Made by a program: the position numbers and the translations under genes. From NCBI RefSeq assembly GCF_051859345.1, contig NZ_JBHYFV010000005.1:62001-126000 (forward strand): 64,000 nt of DNA, in the 5' to 3' direction. Every line of letters starts with the position of its first letter. Within the stretch, counting starts at the first letter, position 1. Positions 36,070 to 44,316 of the stretch are shown here, in pieces. The stretch comes from Marivita sp051859345 (GTDB taxonomy: Bacteria; Pseudomonadota; Alphaproteobacteria; Rhodobacterales; Rhodobacteraceae). The notes under the pieces are model-generated. The model saw nothing but the letters and a program-made list of their open reading frames with translations, ran no database searches and was not told the DNA's origin.

Positions 36070-39000
36070 ATGACCCTATTTGACACCATCATCATCGGCG
36101 ACGAAAGCCTGACGCAACATTGCGCGGAAACCCTTTTGGGGCAGGGTCATCGACTGACTGCATTTGTGACAGACAATCCCGACCTTGTGGAATGGGCGCA
36201 TAGCCGCAACATCCGGGTCGAAGGGCATGGGGAAGACTTGGCTGCGCGGCTTGGCGACGTATCTGTTGACTGGTTGCTCAGCATCGCAAACCTGAAAATA
36301 CTTCCGCCTGAAATTCTTGGTCTCGGCCGCAAGGGCGCGGTGAATTTTCATGATGGACCCTTACCGCGCCGTGCTGGTCTCAATGCGCCGATCTGGGCAC
36401 TGATCGACGGGGAAGAAACGCATGGTATCACCTGGCATCTGATCGACGATGGCGTGGACACCGGCGATATCCTCGTTCAACGCGGGGTCGAAGTTTCGCC
36501 CGAAGACACGGCCCTGACGCTCAACACAAAATGTTACGAGGCTGGCCTGACCAGCTTTGCCGATCTGCTATCCGAATTGACCAATGGCTGTCCACACCGT
36601 CAGCCACAGGACATGACCCAGCGCAGCTATCACGCGCTGAGTGATCGGCCAGATGCCAACGGGTTGTTGCGCTTTGACCAATCGGCGGATGCCATGCTGC
36701 GCCTGATCCGGGCGTTGGATCATGGCACCTATTGGAACCCGATATGCGTGCCAAAGTTGCGCCTTGGCGATGTGATTGTTCACATCACTCAGGCCACCAA
36801 GACTGCCAGCAGCGCGGCCCCAGGCACTGTCATCGACATGGATGAAGAAACCTTGACGGTCGCCTTTGCCGATGCCGCGCTGCGGCTCTCTGGTCTGACC
36901 TTGGCCAATGGAAAGCGGGTTCACCCGACACAGCATGTGGCACTGGGTGATGTGCTTCCCACACTGTCTGACACGGATCGTGACACCATCACGAAGACGA
37001 TGCGCGTTGTTGCAAAGCGCGAAGGGCATTGGCGTCGAACGCTTGCGGGTGCAGTTCCGCTGTCGCTGCCATTTTCGCTCTCGGGCGACACTGCAATCAC
37101 GACTGTCCCCACCGAAATCAACGCCGATACCCTCGCGCGGGCTTTGGCGGTGCTGACCGATAGACTGGGCCCCCAGTGCGGAGCAGTTGTGGCGCTGACA
37201 AATGAACAGCTGATCCGCGCCGCGAAACATGGCCTTGTCAGCCCTTGGGTGCCGGTCACGGCAGAGGCCCTGCGCTTGGACATATCGGCTGTGCAGACAG
37301 GTTTCGCCATGGATCTTCCGCTGCGCGATCCTGGGCTGACTCCGCTTGAAGCGCCTGCCTTGGGTCTGTCGCTGGCCGCTGGACCGGTTCCCGGCGCTGC
37401 GATCACCTTTGATCTTGCTGATGCCGACGTGTCCGCACATATCGACCAAGGCCGTATCGCGCCCGACTTCGCCCAGATTCTGATCCGTCGTGTCCGATGG
37501 ATTGCTGATCAATTGGCGGACGGAAAATCGCCCGAAGCCATTGACACGCTGCCTCCCGGTGAACGCCGGGATGTTCTTGAAACGCATAACAGCACGGCGC
37601 GGCACCTTGGCGGGCCGTTCACGATGCACGCGGCATTTGAGGCTTTGGCAGCTGCAACACCCGACGCCGTGGCGCTGGTGTTCGAAAACAGCGAAATCAC
37701 CTTTGCGACCCTCAACGAACATGCCAATCGCGTGGCGCACACTCTGCGCCGCATGGGGGTTCAACCAGATACGATGGTGGGCTTGCACTGCCGTCGCAAC
37801 GCAGACCTGATCGCCGGTGCCCTGGGTATCCTCAAGGCCGGTGGCGCCTACCTTCCGCTTGACCCGGAATACCCGCAGGATCGCCTTGCGCATTACCTGA
37901 CCGACAGCGCGACATCCGTGGTCATCACCGAAAGCGCCCTACAAGCCGACCTGCCCGAAACCAAAGCCGATCTGCTGGTCATTGATCGCGATCCACGACT
38001 GGCTTCAGCCCCCATCGACAACCCGCCGCCGACGACAACCGCCGACAATCTGGCCTATGTCATCTACACCTCCGGATCGACCGGATTGCCCAAGGGTGTG
38101 ATGGTCGAACACCGCAATGTCTTGAACTTCTATGCAGGTATGGATGCGGTTATCCCGGATCGTGAAAACGCATCATGGCTTGCCATCACCAGCCTAAGCT
38201 TCGACATTTCCGTGCTGGAACTGTTCTATACCATGGCGCGTGGCATCAAGGTTGTCCTGCCCAGTGCGAACCAGCGCGGCGTGATTTCGCGCGGAGCTGC
38301 GCGCAAGAGCGGCGATGGCATGGATTTTTCAATCTATTACTGGGGCAATGATGACGGTGCAGGTCCGGAAAAATACCGCCTGCTTCTGGAGGGGGCAAAA
38401 TTTGCCGATGACAACGGCTTCTGTGCCGTTTGGACACCGGAACGCCACTTCCACGCCTTTGGCGGCCCTTACCCGAACCCATCCGTGACAGGCGCTGCCG
38501 TTGCTGCTGTCACCAAGAACATCGGTGTGCGCGCGGGCAGCTGTGTTGCCCCGCTTCATCATCCGGCCCGCATTGCCGAAGAATGGGCGGTGATCGACAA
38601 TCTGACCAACGGTCGCGCAGGTATGGCGATTGCAAGCGGCTGGCAGCCCGATGATTTTGTCCTGCGCCCGGAGAACACACCGCCCGACAACAAACCGGCC
38701 ATGTTCGAAGCCATCGACCAAGTGCGCAAGCTGTGGCGGGGCGAACCCGTCGCCTTCCCGCGCAAAGATGGTCAGATGCACGAGGTGGTCACCCAACCGC
38801 GCCCCGTGTCCAAAGAACTTCCCATCTGGGTTACAACCGCTGGAAACCCTGAAACATGGCGCGAGGCAGGGCGCAACGGGGCCAATGTCCTGACACACCT
38901 GCTGGGCCAATCCATTGATGAAGTTAAGGAAAAGATCGGCCTCTACCGCCATGCGCTGCGCGAGGCAGGGCACAATCCGGACGATTTCAGTGTCACACTG

Positions 39001-40650
39001 ATGCTGCACACTTGTCTTGCCGCTAGCCGCGAAGAGGCGCGTGACATCGCGCGCGAACCGATGAAGGATTACCTGCGTTCTGCCGCTGGACTTATCAAGC
39101 AATACGCATGGGCCTTTCCGGCGTTCAAGAAACCCGAAGGTGTGAAGAACCCGTTCGAGCTGAACCTCGGGGATCTGAGCGAAGAAGATCTTGAAGGTAT
39201 CCTTGATTTCGCATTCGAGCGGTACTTCAACGACTCCGGCCTTTTTGGCACCATCGAAGATGCGCTGACACGGGTTTCGCAACTCAGGCAGATCGGCGTG
39301 TCCGAAATTGCCTGCCTCATAGATTACGGTATTGCCACCGATCAGGTTCTTGAAGGTCTCAAACCGCTGGCCGAGGTGGTGCGCCAATCCACGCCGGCCG
39401 TGGATCATGAAGACTCCGATTTCTCGATTGCTGCGATGCTGGCACGTCACGGGGTCACCCACATGCAATGCACCCCGTCCATGGCGCGGATGATTGCAAT
39501 GGATGATGACGCCTGCGCTCAATTGGGCGGTCTGAAACATCTCTTCCTCGGAGGCGAGGCTTTGCCCGGTGCGCTGGTCGCCGACCTTAACAAGGCCACG
39601 GGGGCGACCATCACGAACATGTACGGGCCGACCGAGACCACCATCTGGTCGTCGTCAGAAACCGCTACAACCAACGAGGCAACGGTCAATATCGGACGTC
39701 CCATCGCCAACACACAGCTTTTTGTTCTCAACGATGTGCTGGAACCGCTCGGATTCGGTGAAGAGGGCGAACTCTGGATCGGTGGCGATGGCGTGACGCG
39801 CGGCTACTGGAAGCGCGAAGACATGACCGCGGATCGGTTCCGCGCCAATCCTTTCGGGGACGGGCGGATCTATCGAACGGGTGACCTTGTCCAACGTCGT
39901 CCTGACGGTCGTCTCAACTTCTTGGGGCGCGCCGATCATCAGGTGAAACTGCGCGGATTCCGCATTGAACTGGGCGAGATCGAAAGCGCCATTCAGGATA
40001 TCCAGGGCGTCACAAACGCCGTCGTTCTGGCACGCGAAGACACACCCGGCGATGTGCGGCTGGTGGCCTATCTGACCGCGACGACAGAGACCGACATCAA
40101 GACCCTGCGCAACACACTGGCTGCGCGGTTGCCGGACTACATGATCCCGGCGCATGTGGTGACGCTTGACGCCTTTCCGATCACGCCGAACAAGAAGATC
40201 GACCGCAACGCATTACCCGCGCCTACAGCAGCCACGGTGCGGCCCGCCAATCCAAAGATCACCCCGCCGCAAAACGGCGACGGTCTGGCCGATGATGCCT
40301 TGCGCGCGCGCATCGCGTCGATCTGGACCGAAGTACTTGGCGTTTCGACAATCCAGCCCGAGGATAATTTCTTCGATCTGGGAGGCCATTCTCTCTTGGC
40401 GGTGCAAACCCACCGCGCCCTGCGCGAGCGGTTGGATGTGGCAAAGCTTTCAATCACCGACATCTTCCAGTTTCCAACGCTGGGGGCCTTGGCCGACCGC
40501 GTAGCCAAACTTGGTGGTGGCACGTCACAATCCGCCGCAGGGGTTGCAACCGTCACCGCCATTCCACAACCCGCCGCATCCGACCGGGCGCAATCGCGTG
40601 CCGATGCCATGGCGCGCCGCCGCGAAATGCGGGCGCGCAGACAAGCCTGA
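36070..40650 (+). CDS. NRPS-like protein: formyltransferase, adenylation with embedded luciferase-like monooxygenase, PCP
   Basis: A 1526-residue enzyme. Residues 1-300: formyltransferase with the Asn92/His94/Asp130 triad (NFHDGPLP, DDGVDTGD), spaced as in methionyl-tRNA formyltransferase. Residues about 310-520 resemble only the end of a condensation domain and linker; no HHxxxDG. Adenylation starts near 530 (A3 at 666-676, YTSGSTGLPKG; A4 with Asp712). A flavin-dependent luciferase-like monooxygenase (about 751-1105) is inserted between A4 and A5. Adenylation resumes at about 1115 (A5 NMYGPTETT from 1183, A10 Lys1376). The ten-residue code I read is DILQFGMIWK, close to known glycine codes. 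Carrier protein Ser1441 in GGHSL. No thioesterase. It resembles MupA/Atu3671-type and myxothiazol MtaG-type insertions, and LgrA-type formylating start modules. Confidence 0.9.
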   Translation: MTLFDTIIIGDESLTQHCAETLLGQGHRLTAFVTDNPDLVEWAHSRNIRVEGHGEDLAARLGDVSVDWLLSIANLKILPPEILGLGRKGAVNFHDGPLPRRAGLNAPIWALIDGEETHGITWHLIDDGVDTGDILVQRGVEVSPEDTALTLNTKCYEAGLTSFADLLSELTNGCPHRQPQDMTQRSYHALSDRPDANGLLRFDQSADAMLRLIRALDHGTYWNPICVPKLRLGDVIVHITQATKTASSAAPGTVIDMDEETLTVAFADAALRLSGLTLANGKRVHPTQHVALGDVLPTLSDTDRDTITKTMRVVAKREGHWRRTLAGAVPLSLPFSLSGDTAITTVPTEINADTLARALAVLTDRLGPQCGAVVALTNEQLIRAAKHGLVSPWVPVTAEALRLDISAVQTGFAMDLPLRDPGLTPLEAPALGLSLAAGPVPGAAITFDLADADVSAHIDQGRIAPDFAQILIRRVRWIADQLADGKSPEAIDTLPPGERRDVLETHNSTARHLGGPFTMHAAFEALAAATPDAVALVFENSEITFATLNEHANRVAHTLRRMGVQPDTMVGLHCRRNADLIAGALGILKAGGAYLPLDPEYPQDRLAHYLTDSATSVVITESALQADLPETKADLLVIDRDPRLASAPIDNPPPTTTADNLAYVIYTSGSTGLPKGVMVEHRNVLNFYAGMDAVIPDRENASWLAITSLSFDISVLELFYTMARGIKVVLPSANQRGVISRGAARKSGDGMDFSIYYWGNDDGAGPEKYRLLLEGAKFADDNGFCAVWTPERHFHAFGGPYPNPSVTGAAVAAVTKNIGVRAGSCVAPLHHPARIAEEWAVIDNLTNGRAGMAIASGWQPDDFVLRPENTPPDNKPAMFEAIDQVRKLWRGEPVAFPRKDGQMHEVVTQPRPVSKELPIWVTTAGNPETWREAGRNGANVLTHLLGQSIDEVKEKIGLYRHALREAGHNPDDFSVTLMLHTCLAASREEARDIAREPMKDYLRSAAGLIKQYAWAFPAFKKPEGVKNPFELNLGDLSEEDLEGILDFAFERYFNDSGLFGTIEDALTRVSQLRQIGVSEIACLIDYGIATDQVLEGLKPLAEVVRQSTPAVDHEDSDFSIAAMLARHGVTHMQCTPSMARMIAMDDDACAQLGGLKHLFLGGEALPGALVADLNKATGATITNMYGPTETTIWSSSETATTNEATVNIGRPIANTQLFVLNDVLEPLGFGEEGELWIGGDGVTRGYWKREDMTADRFRANPFGDGRIYRTGDLVQRRPDGRLNFLGRADHQVKLRGFRIELGEIESAIQDIQGVTNAVVLAREDTPGDVRLVAYLTATTETDIKTLRNTLAARLPDYMIPAHVVTLDAFPITPNKKIDRNALPAPTAATVRPANPKITPPQNGDGLADDALRARIASIWTEVLGVSTIQPEDNFFDLGGHSLLAVQTHRALRERLDVAKLSITDIFQFPTLGALADRVAKLGGGTSQSAAGVATVTAIPQPAASDRAQSRADAMARRREMRARRQA

Positions 40651-40655
40651 CCTTC

Positions 40656-41603
40656 ATGGCGCAGCGTGTGATATTGGCGGGATTGGTCGCCATGCTCTGC
40701 GGAGCAGCGGTCTGGACCACGGTCCGAAAGCCAGACGCGCTGTCACCGCAAGACTTGGCCACGCTTTACGAAACGCCGCTGCCTGCCCCCGAAGGGCCGC
40801 TTACCGTGTTTCATCTTGGGCATTCACTTGTGGGACGTGACATGCCCGCCATGCTTGCGCAACTTGCGGGCCATGACCACGCATCCCAGTTGGGCTGGGG
40901 CACACCGCTCAAGGCGCATTGGGAACCGGATGAGCCGATTCAGGGGTTTGAAACCGAAAATGCCCACGACCAGTATCGCGATGCCAAAGAGGCGCTCGCC
41001 AGCGGTGAATTCGACACCTTTGTCCTCACGGAGATGGTCGAGATCGAAGCGGCCATAGAGTACTTTGATGCGCAGATCTATCTTGAAAAATGGGTCGCCG
41101 CCGCGCGCGATGGCAACCCTGAAATCCGCACGTTCTTATACGAATCATGGCATGACCTTGATGATCCAAACGGCTGGCTTGAGCGGCTTGACACGGACCC
41201 GGCACGCTACTGGGAAGGCGTGTTGCTGGCGCAGGCGATGGTCGATTGGCCTTCTTCCGACCCGATCTATGTGATTCCGGTAGGTCGGGTGATGGCGGAA
41301 CTTGTCCGTCGCATCGAAAGTAGCGAAGGAATAGACGGTGTAAGATCACGCGAAGATTTTTTCGCCCGTTTCGAGGACGGATCGCTGGACCCTGTTCATG
41401 TGAACGATCTGGGGTCTTATCTCGTGGCCCTCACACATTACGCGGTCCTGTACCAGCGTTCGCCAGAAGGTCTGCCAGCCCAACTTGATCGTGCAGATGG
41501 CAGTTTGGCACAGGCGCCCGGACCCGATCTCACAGCGCTGATGCAACGCACGGTTTGGGATGTGGCGTCCCGATTGCCTGTCACGGGCATTCCGCAAGAC
41601 TGA
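40656..41603 (+). CDS. SGNH/GDSL-type hydrolase, membrane-anchored or exported
   Basis: A 315-residue protein with an N-terminal hydrophobic segment (VILAGLVAMLCGAAVWTTV) that is a signal anchor or signal peptide. Ser57 in FHLGHSLVG and the pair Asp245/His248 in DPVHVND fit the catalytic serine and the DxxH block of SGNH hydrolases. The family includes esterases and O-acetyl or O-acyl transferases acting on glycans and lipids. It starts 5 bp after the NRPS stop, so it is almost certainly co-transcribed. A plausible role is acting on the acyl group made by the PKS/NRPS pair in the periplasm, but this is inferred from context. Confidence 0.65.
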   Translation: MAQRVILAGLVAMLCGAAVWTTVRKPDALSPQDLATLYETPLPAPEGPLTVFHLGHSLVGRDMPAMLAQLAGHDHASQLGWGTPLKAHWEPDEPIQGFETENAHDQYRDAKEALASGEFDTFVLTEMVEIEAAIEYFDAQIYLEKWVAAARDGNPEIRTFLYESWHDLDDPNGWLERLDTDPARYWEGVLLAQAMVDWPSSDPIYVIPVGRVMAELVRRIESSEGIDGVRSREDFFARFEDGSLDPVHVNDLGSYLVALTHYAVLYQRSPEGLPAQLDRADGSLAQAPGPDLTALMQRTVWDVASRLPVTGIPQD

Positions 41604-41786
41604 TTTTCGACCATCCAAGTCCATCGTAGGAAACGCTGGAAAAGAAACGGGTTGTTTCCAAATTTGCTGCCCTTTGCTGTCGCAATCTTGCCTTCTTTTG
41701 TCTAAATTGTGCCTTGTCCAAGGCGCATGGTCTTAATTTGACCCAACATTGGGCAAGGCGGGGGCCTTGGTACTGGAGTTGATGGC

Positions 41787-43121
41787 GTGTTGTATTTTCA
41801 GTCGTTCGAAGAGGTCTTTTCCGCACTCAAGCGACGCAAGGGTCTGATTGCCCTGATCACTTTGATCGGGTGTGTGATCTCGGTTGTTGTCGCCCTGACG
41901 CGCACACCGGTCTATAACGCCATTGCAGTTGTGCAGATCGAAGACGCCCAGGTTGCAGGAACCAATTCGAGCGTTGGCTCGATGGTTGATAATCGTGCCA
42001 GTCTTGATGCGCGCCGGACTGTGAGCCTCATCGAACAGCGTGTCATGTCCCGCGGGTCTTTGGTCGAGATCATGGAAACTCATGATCTGTTCAACGAAGA
42101 CCCCAGCATGACGCTGACGGAACGCCTGACCACCATGCGCGAATCCGTGACGATCCAGGCCATCCTGGCAGGCGAAGCGTGGCAGCCAAGTCAGTCGGTG
42201 TCTGGCATGGTTATCGACGTAAATCTCAGCGATGCCCAAAAGGCAGCTGATGTGGCCAACGACATTCTCGCCCGCGTCATGGAAGAAGCGCGCACCCGCA
42301 GTGTCGATCGGGCGCAGGTCGAACTGGAGTTCTTCAACACCGAAGAAGCCGGCATTCGCGACGAAATCCTCAAGGCAGAGGCCGAGATTGCCGATTTCAA
42401 GACCGCAAATGCCGAAGTGCTGCCGACCAACATCACCGTTTTGCAAAGCGAACTGACCACGTTGAATGCATCGCTGCTCACATTGCGCCAACAGATCCTG
42501 AGCCTCGAATCCAACAGTGGACGTGTGCGCCCTGAAGCGCTGGAGCGTCAGGTGAATGTACTGGAGGATCAGATTGCCCTGATCGAGTCTCGTACGTCTC
42601 AGATCAGCGCTCTGCTCACAGGCGCTCCTGTCGTTGAACGCGAATTGGCGTCTCTGGAGCGCGAACTGGCGCAGATGAATGAACAATTCACTGTCATTTC
42701 CCGTCGCAAAGCTGATGCCGAAATGAGTCAGAGCCTCGAAGAACAGCGACAGTTGGCGCGATTTGAAGTGTTGGAACCGGCGATTGTTCCGGTCTACCCG
42801 ATTTCGCGCAGCAAACGGTCCATCGCAACGCTGGGCGGCGTGGCCAGTGTGATGATGGCAGTTGGTCTGGCGTTTGTGCTGGAAATGCTCAACCCGCCGA
42901 TCCGCACCGCTGCCCAGATGGAGCGCGCCCTTGGCGTGCGCCCTGTGATCTCGGTCCCGCTCCTCGAAACGGCATCCTCGGTCCCGACGAGGAAGAAAAG
43001 CAACGGTTCGAAATTTGGTTTGGGGATTGCGGTCGCGCTTCTGCTTGGGTTGATCGGCTTGATTGCCAAACCGCTTGCAGAACTGACAGGGTTTTCGCTT
43101 TCACCGCGCAGCGCAGAGTAA
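41787..43121 (+). CDS. Wzz/GumC-type polysaccharide chain-length protein
   Basis: A 444-residue inner-membrane protein. Membrane segment near residues 19-40, a periplasmic region with long coiled coils (about 150-310, many Glu/Leu/Gln heptads), a second membrane segment near 340-360 after PVYPISRSKR, then a cytoplasmic stretch and a further hydrophobic segment near the C-terminus. It controls polymer length and works with a BY-kinase, here encoded convergently at 43126. The start is a GTG at 41787 with GGAG 8 nt upstream. The 183-bp upstream gap is AT-rich and may hold its own promoter. Confidence 0.85.
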   Translation: MLYFQSFEEVFSALKRRKGLIALITLIGCVISVVVALTRTPVYNAIAVVQIEDAQVAGTNSSVGSMVDNRASLDARRTVSLIEQRVMSRGSLVEIMETHDLFNEDPSMTLTERLTTMRESVTIQAILAGEAWQPSQSVSGMVIDVNLSDAQKAADVANDILARVMEEARTRSVDRAQVELEFFNTEEAGIRDEILKAEAEIADFKTANAEVLPTNITVLQSELTTLNASLLTLRQQILSLESNSGRVRPEALERQVNVLEDQIALIESRTSQISALLTGAPVVERELASLERELAQMNEQFTVISRRKADAEMSQSLEEQRQLARFEVLEPAIVPVYPISRSKRSIATLGGVASVMMAVGLAFVLEMLNPPIRTAAQMERALGVRPVISVPLLETASSVPTRKKSNGSKFGLGIAVALLLGLIGLIAKPLAELTGFSLSPRSAE

Positions 43122-43125
43122 GCGG

Positions 43126-44181
43126 TCAGTACGAATAATCGCCTGTCTCGGTCTGTTCGGCCTTGTTCAAAACGACGCCAAGCAGCGGGATATTGTCACC
43201 TAAGCGCCGTTCGGTTTCCTTGATATCGTTGGCCTTGGTCATTCCGCCGGCCGCCACGATCAGCAACGCGTCCACATGGGGGCGCATCGCGATCACATCA
43301 TCGTTCAGCAAGGCGGGCGGCAGATCGAACAGCATCACATCGGGCTCAAACTGAGTCTCGATCTCGTGCAGCGCCTCTTTTGTGGAAGGGTCTTGCAGCA
43401 GTTCGGCGGCATAGGGTTCGACAATGCCATTGAACCCGATGGCCACATGAGACCCGGCAGACATCGAGTTTTGCGCAAAACCCTGCAAATGATGTTCCGG
43501 CGCAATTTTTCCGCGCAGCATGTCACCGATCGCCCCGGTATCGCTTACTCCGAAAATCTTGTGCAGACTCGGGCTTCGCATATCCAGGTCAAGCAGAACT
43601 GTCCTGCAATTCTCTTGGCGCGACAGGCTGATCGCGAGGTTCGCAGCGGTAAAGGTCTTGCCACAATCCTTGGTCGGAGAGGTGATCGCAACCCGCTTCC
43701 AACCGTTTTCGGCCAACGCCTGTAACATCCGGGTGCGCAGAATATCAAACCGTGTGTGCGCCGGATCACGGCGCAGCGCGGTGATCACGTTCCGGTCCGC
43801 AAGGCGCTGCGCATCAAGCGGAAACCGGTCAATGCTTTGCCAAATGGCTTCGTGATCGTGAACAGGGCGCGCCGCAGGGGTCCGTGGCGGAGCGCTTGCC
43901 AGAACCAATGGAGTCTTGGGTGCTGCCGCAGCCGCTTTTTTGGCCTCTTCCGCTTTTGCTTTGCGGGCGTCTTCTGCACGTTGCGCCACTTGTTCGGCGT
44001 CGCGTAGACGCTCTGCCTCAAGTTCTGCCTTGCGCTGAAGCAACGCTTCTTTCTCTTCAAGCAGCGCTTTCAACTCGGCAACGGATGGGTCTGGCCGGTT
44101 CGACTCAACCGCAACCGGCCGTTCCGCAGGCGTCACCGCCCCCCGCCGTTTCCGGCGTTGGAATTTGGGCTGTTCGGTCAT
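43126..44181 (-). CDS. CpsD/CapB-family tyrosine kinase (BY-kinase)
   Basis: A 351-residue cytoplasmic ATPase. Residues 35-85 form a Glu/Lys/Ala-rich coiled coil, an unusual N-terminal addition. The Walker A motif is SPTKDCGKT (GKT at 174-176), Walker A' is LLDLDMRSP and Walker B is VMLFDLPP, the BY-kinase set. Only two tyrosines (DYSY) occupy the very C-terminus, fewer than the usual cluster. It would phosphorylate itself and regulate the Wzz-like partner encoded 4 bp away on the other strand. The separation of kinase and membrane activator into two genes is the two-protein arrangement of the family. Confidence 0.87.
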   Translation of the reverse strand: MTEQPKFQRRKRRGAVTPAERPVAVESNRPDPSVAELKALLEEKEALLQRKAELEAERLRDAEQVAQRAEDARKAKAEEAKKAAAAAPKTPLVLASAPPRTPAARPVHDHEAIWQSIDRFPLDAQRLADRNVITALRRDPAHTRFDILRTRMLQALAENGWKRVAITSPTKDCGKTFTAANLAISLSRQENCRTVLLDLDMRSPSLHKIFGVSDTGAIGDMLRGKIAPEHHLQGFAQNSMSAGSHVAIGFNGIVEPYAAELLQDPSTKEALHEIETQFEPDVMLFDLPPALLNDDVIAMRPHVDALLIVAAGGMTKANDIKETERRLGDNIPLLGVVLNKAEQTETGDYSY

Positions 44182-44253
44182 GTCTCAGCCTCATTACGCG
44201 GCATTGTCACCTTCCGGTCTGCTCTGGCGCGGACAGTGCCGCACCCTCAGTCT

Positions 44254-44273
44254 CTGACAGGCCAATCTGTCAG
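44254..44273. promoter_or_regulatory. Inverted repeat upstream of the BY-kinase gene
   Basis: CTGACAG (44254-44260) and CTGTCAG (44267-44273) are perfect inverted arms around 6 bases. It lies 73-92 bp upstream of the kinase start and 44-63 bp after the stop of the fusion gene. It could be an operator or a weak terminator; no T-run follows on the transcribed side. Confidence 0.35.
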
Positions 44274-44316
44274 GAATGCGTCCGATTTGAGGGGATTGTT
44301 GATCAATTGACTGCGA

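Noticed and set aside
38329..39540. Open frame of 403 codons antisense to the monooxygenase insert of the NRPS
   Set aside because: The forward frame continues without break through adenylation, monooxygenase and carrier domains, so the antisense frame is a shadow.
36070..40650. Monooxygenase insert as a mobile element or assembly artefact
   Set aside because: The frame is continuous on both sides, the insertion point between A4 and A5 matches known NRPS-monooxygenase architectures, and no terminal repeats are seen.
36070..41603. Siderophore cluster, as for some luciferase-like-monooxygenase NRPS genes
   Set aside because: No TonB receptor, iron-siderophore transporter, reductase or chelating-group synthesis gene lies anywhere in the window.
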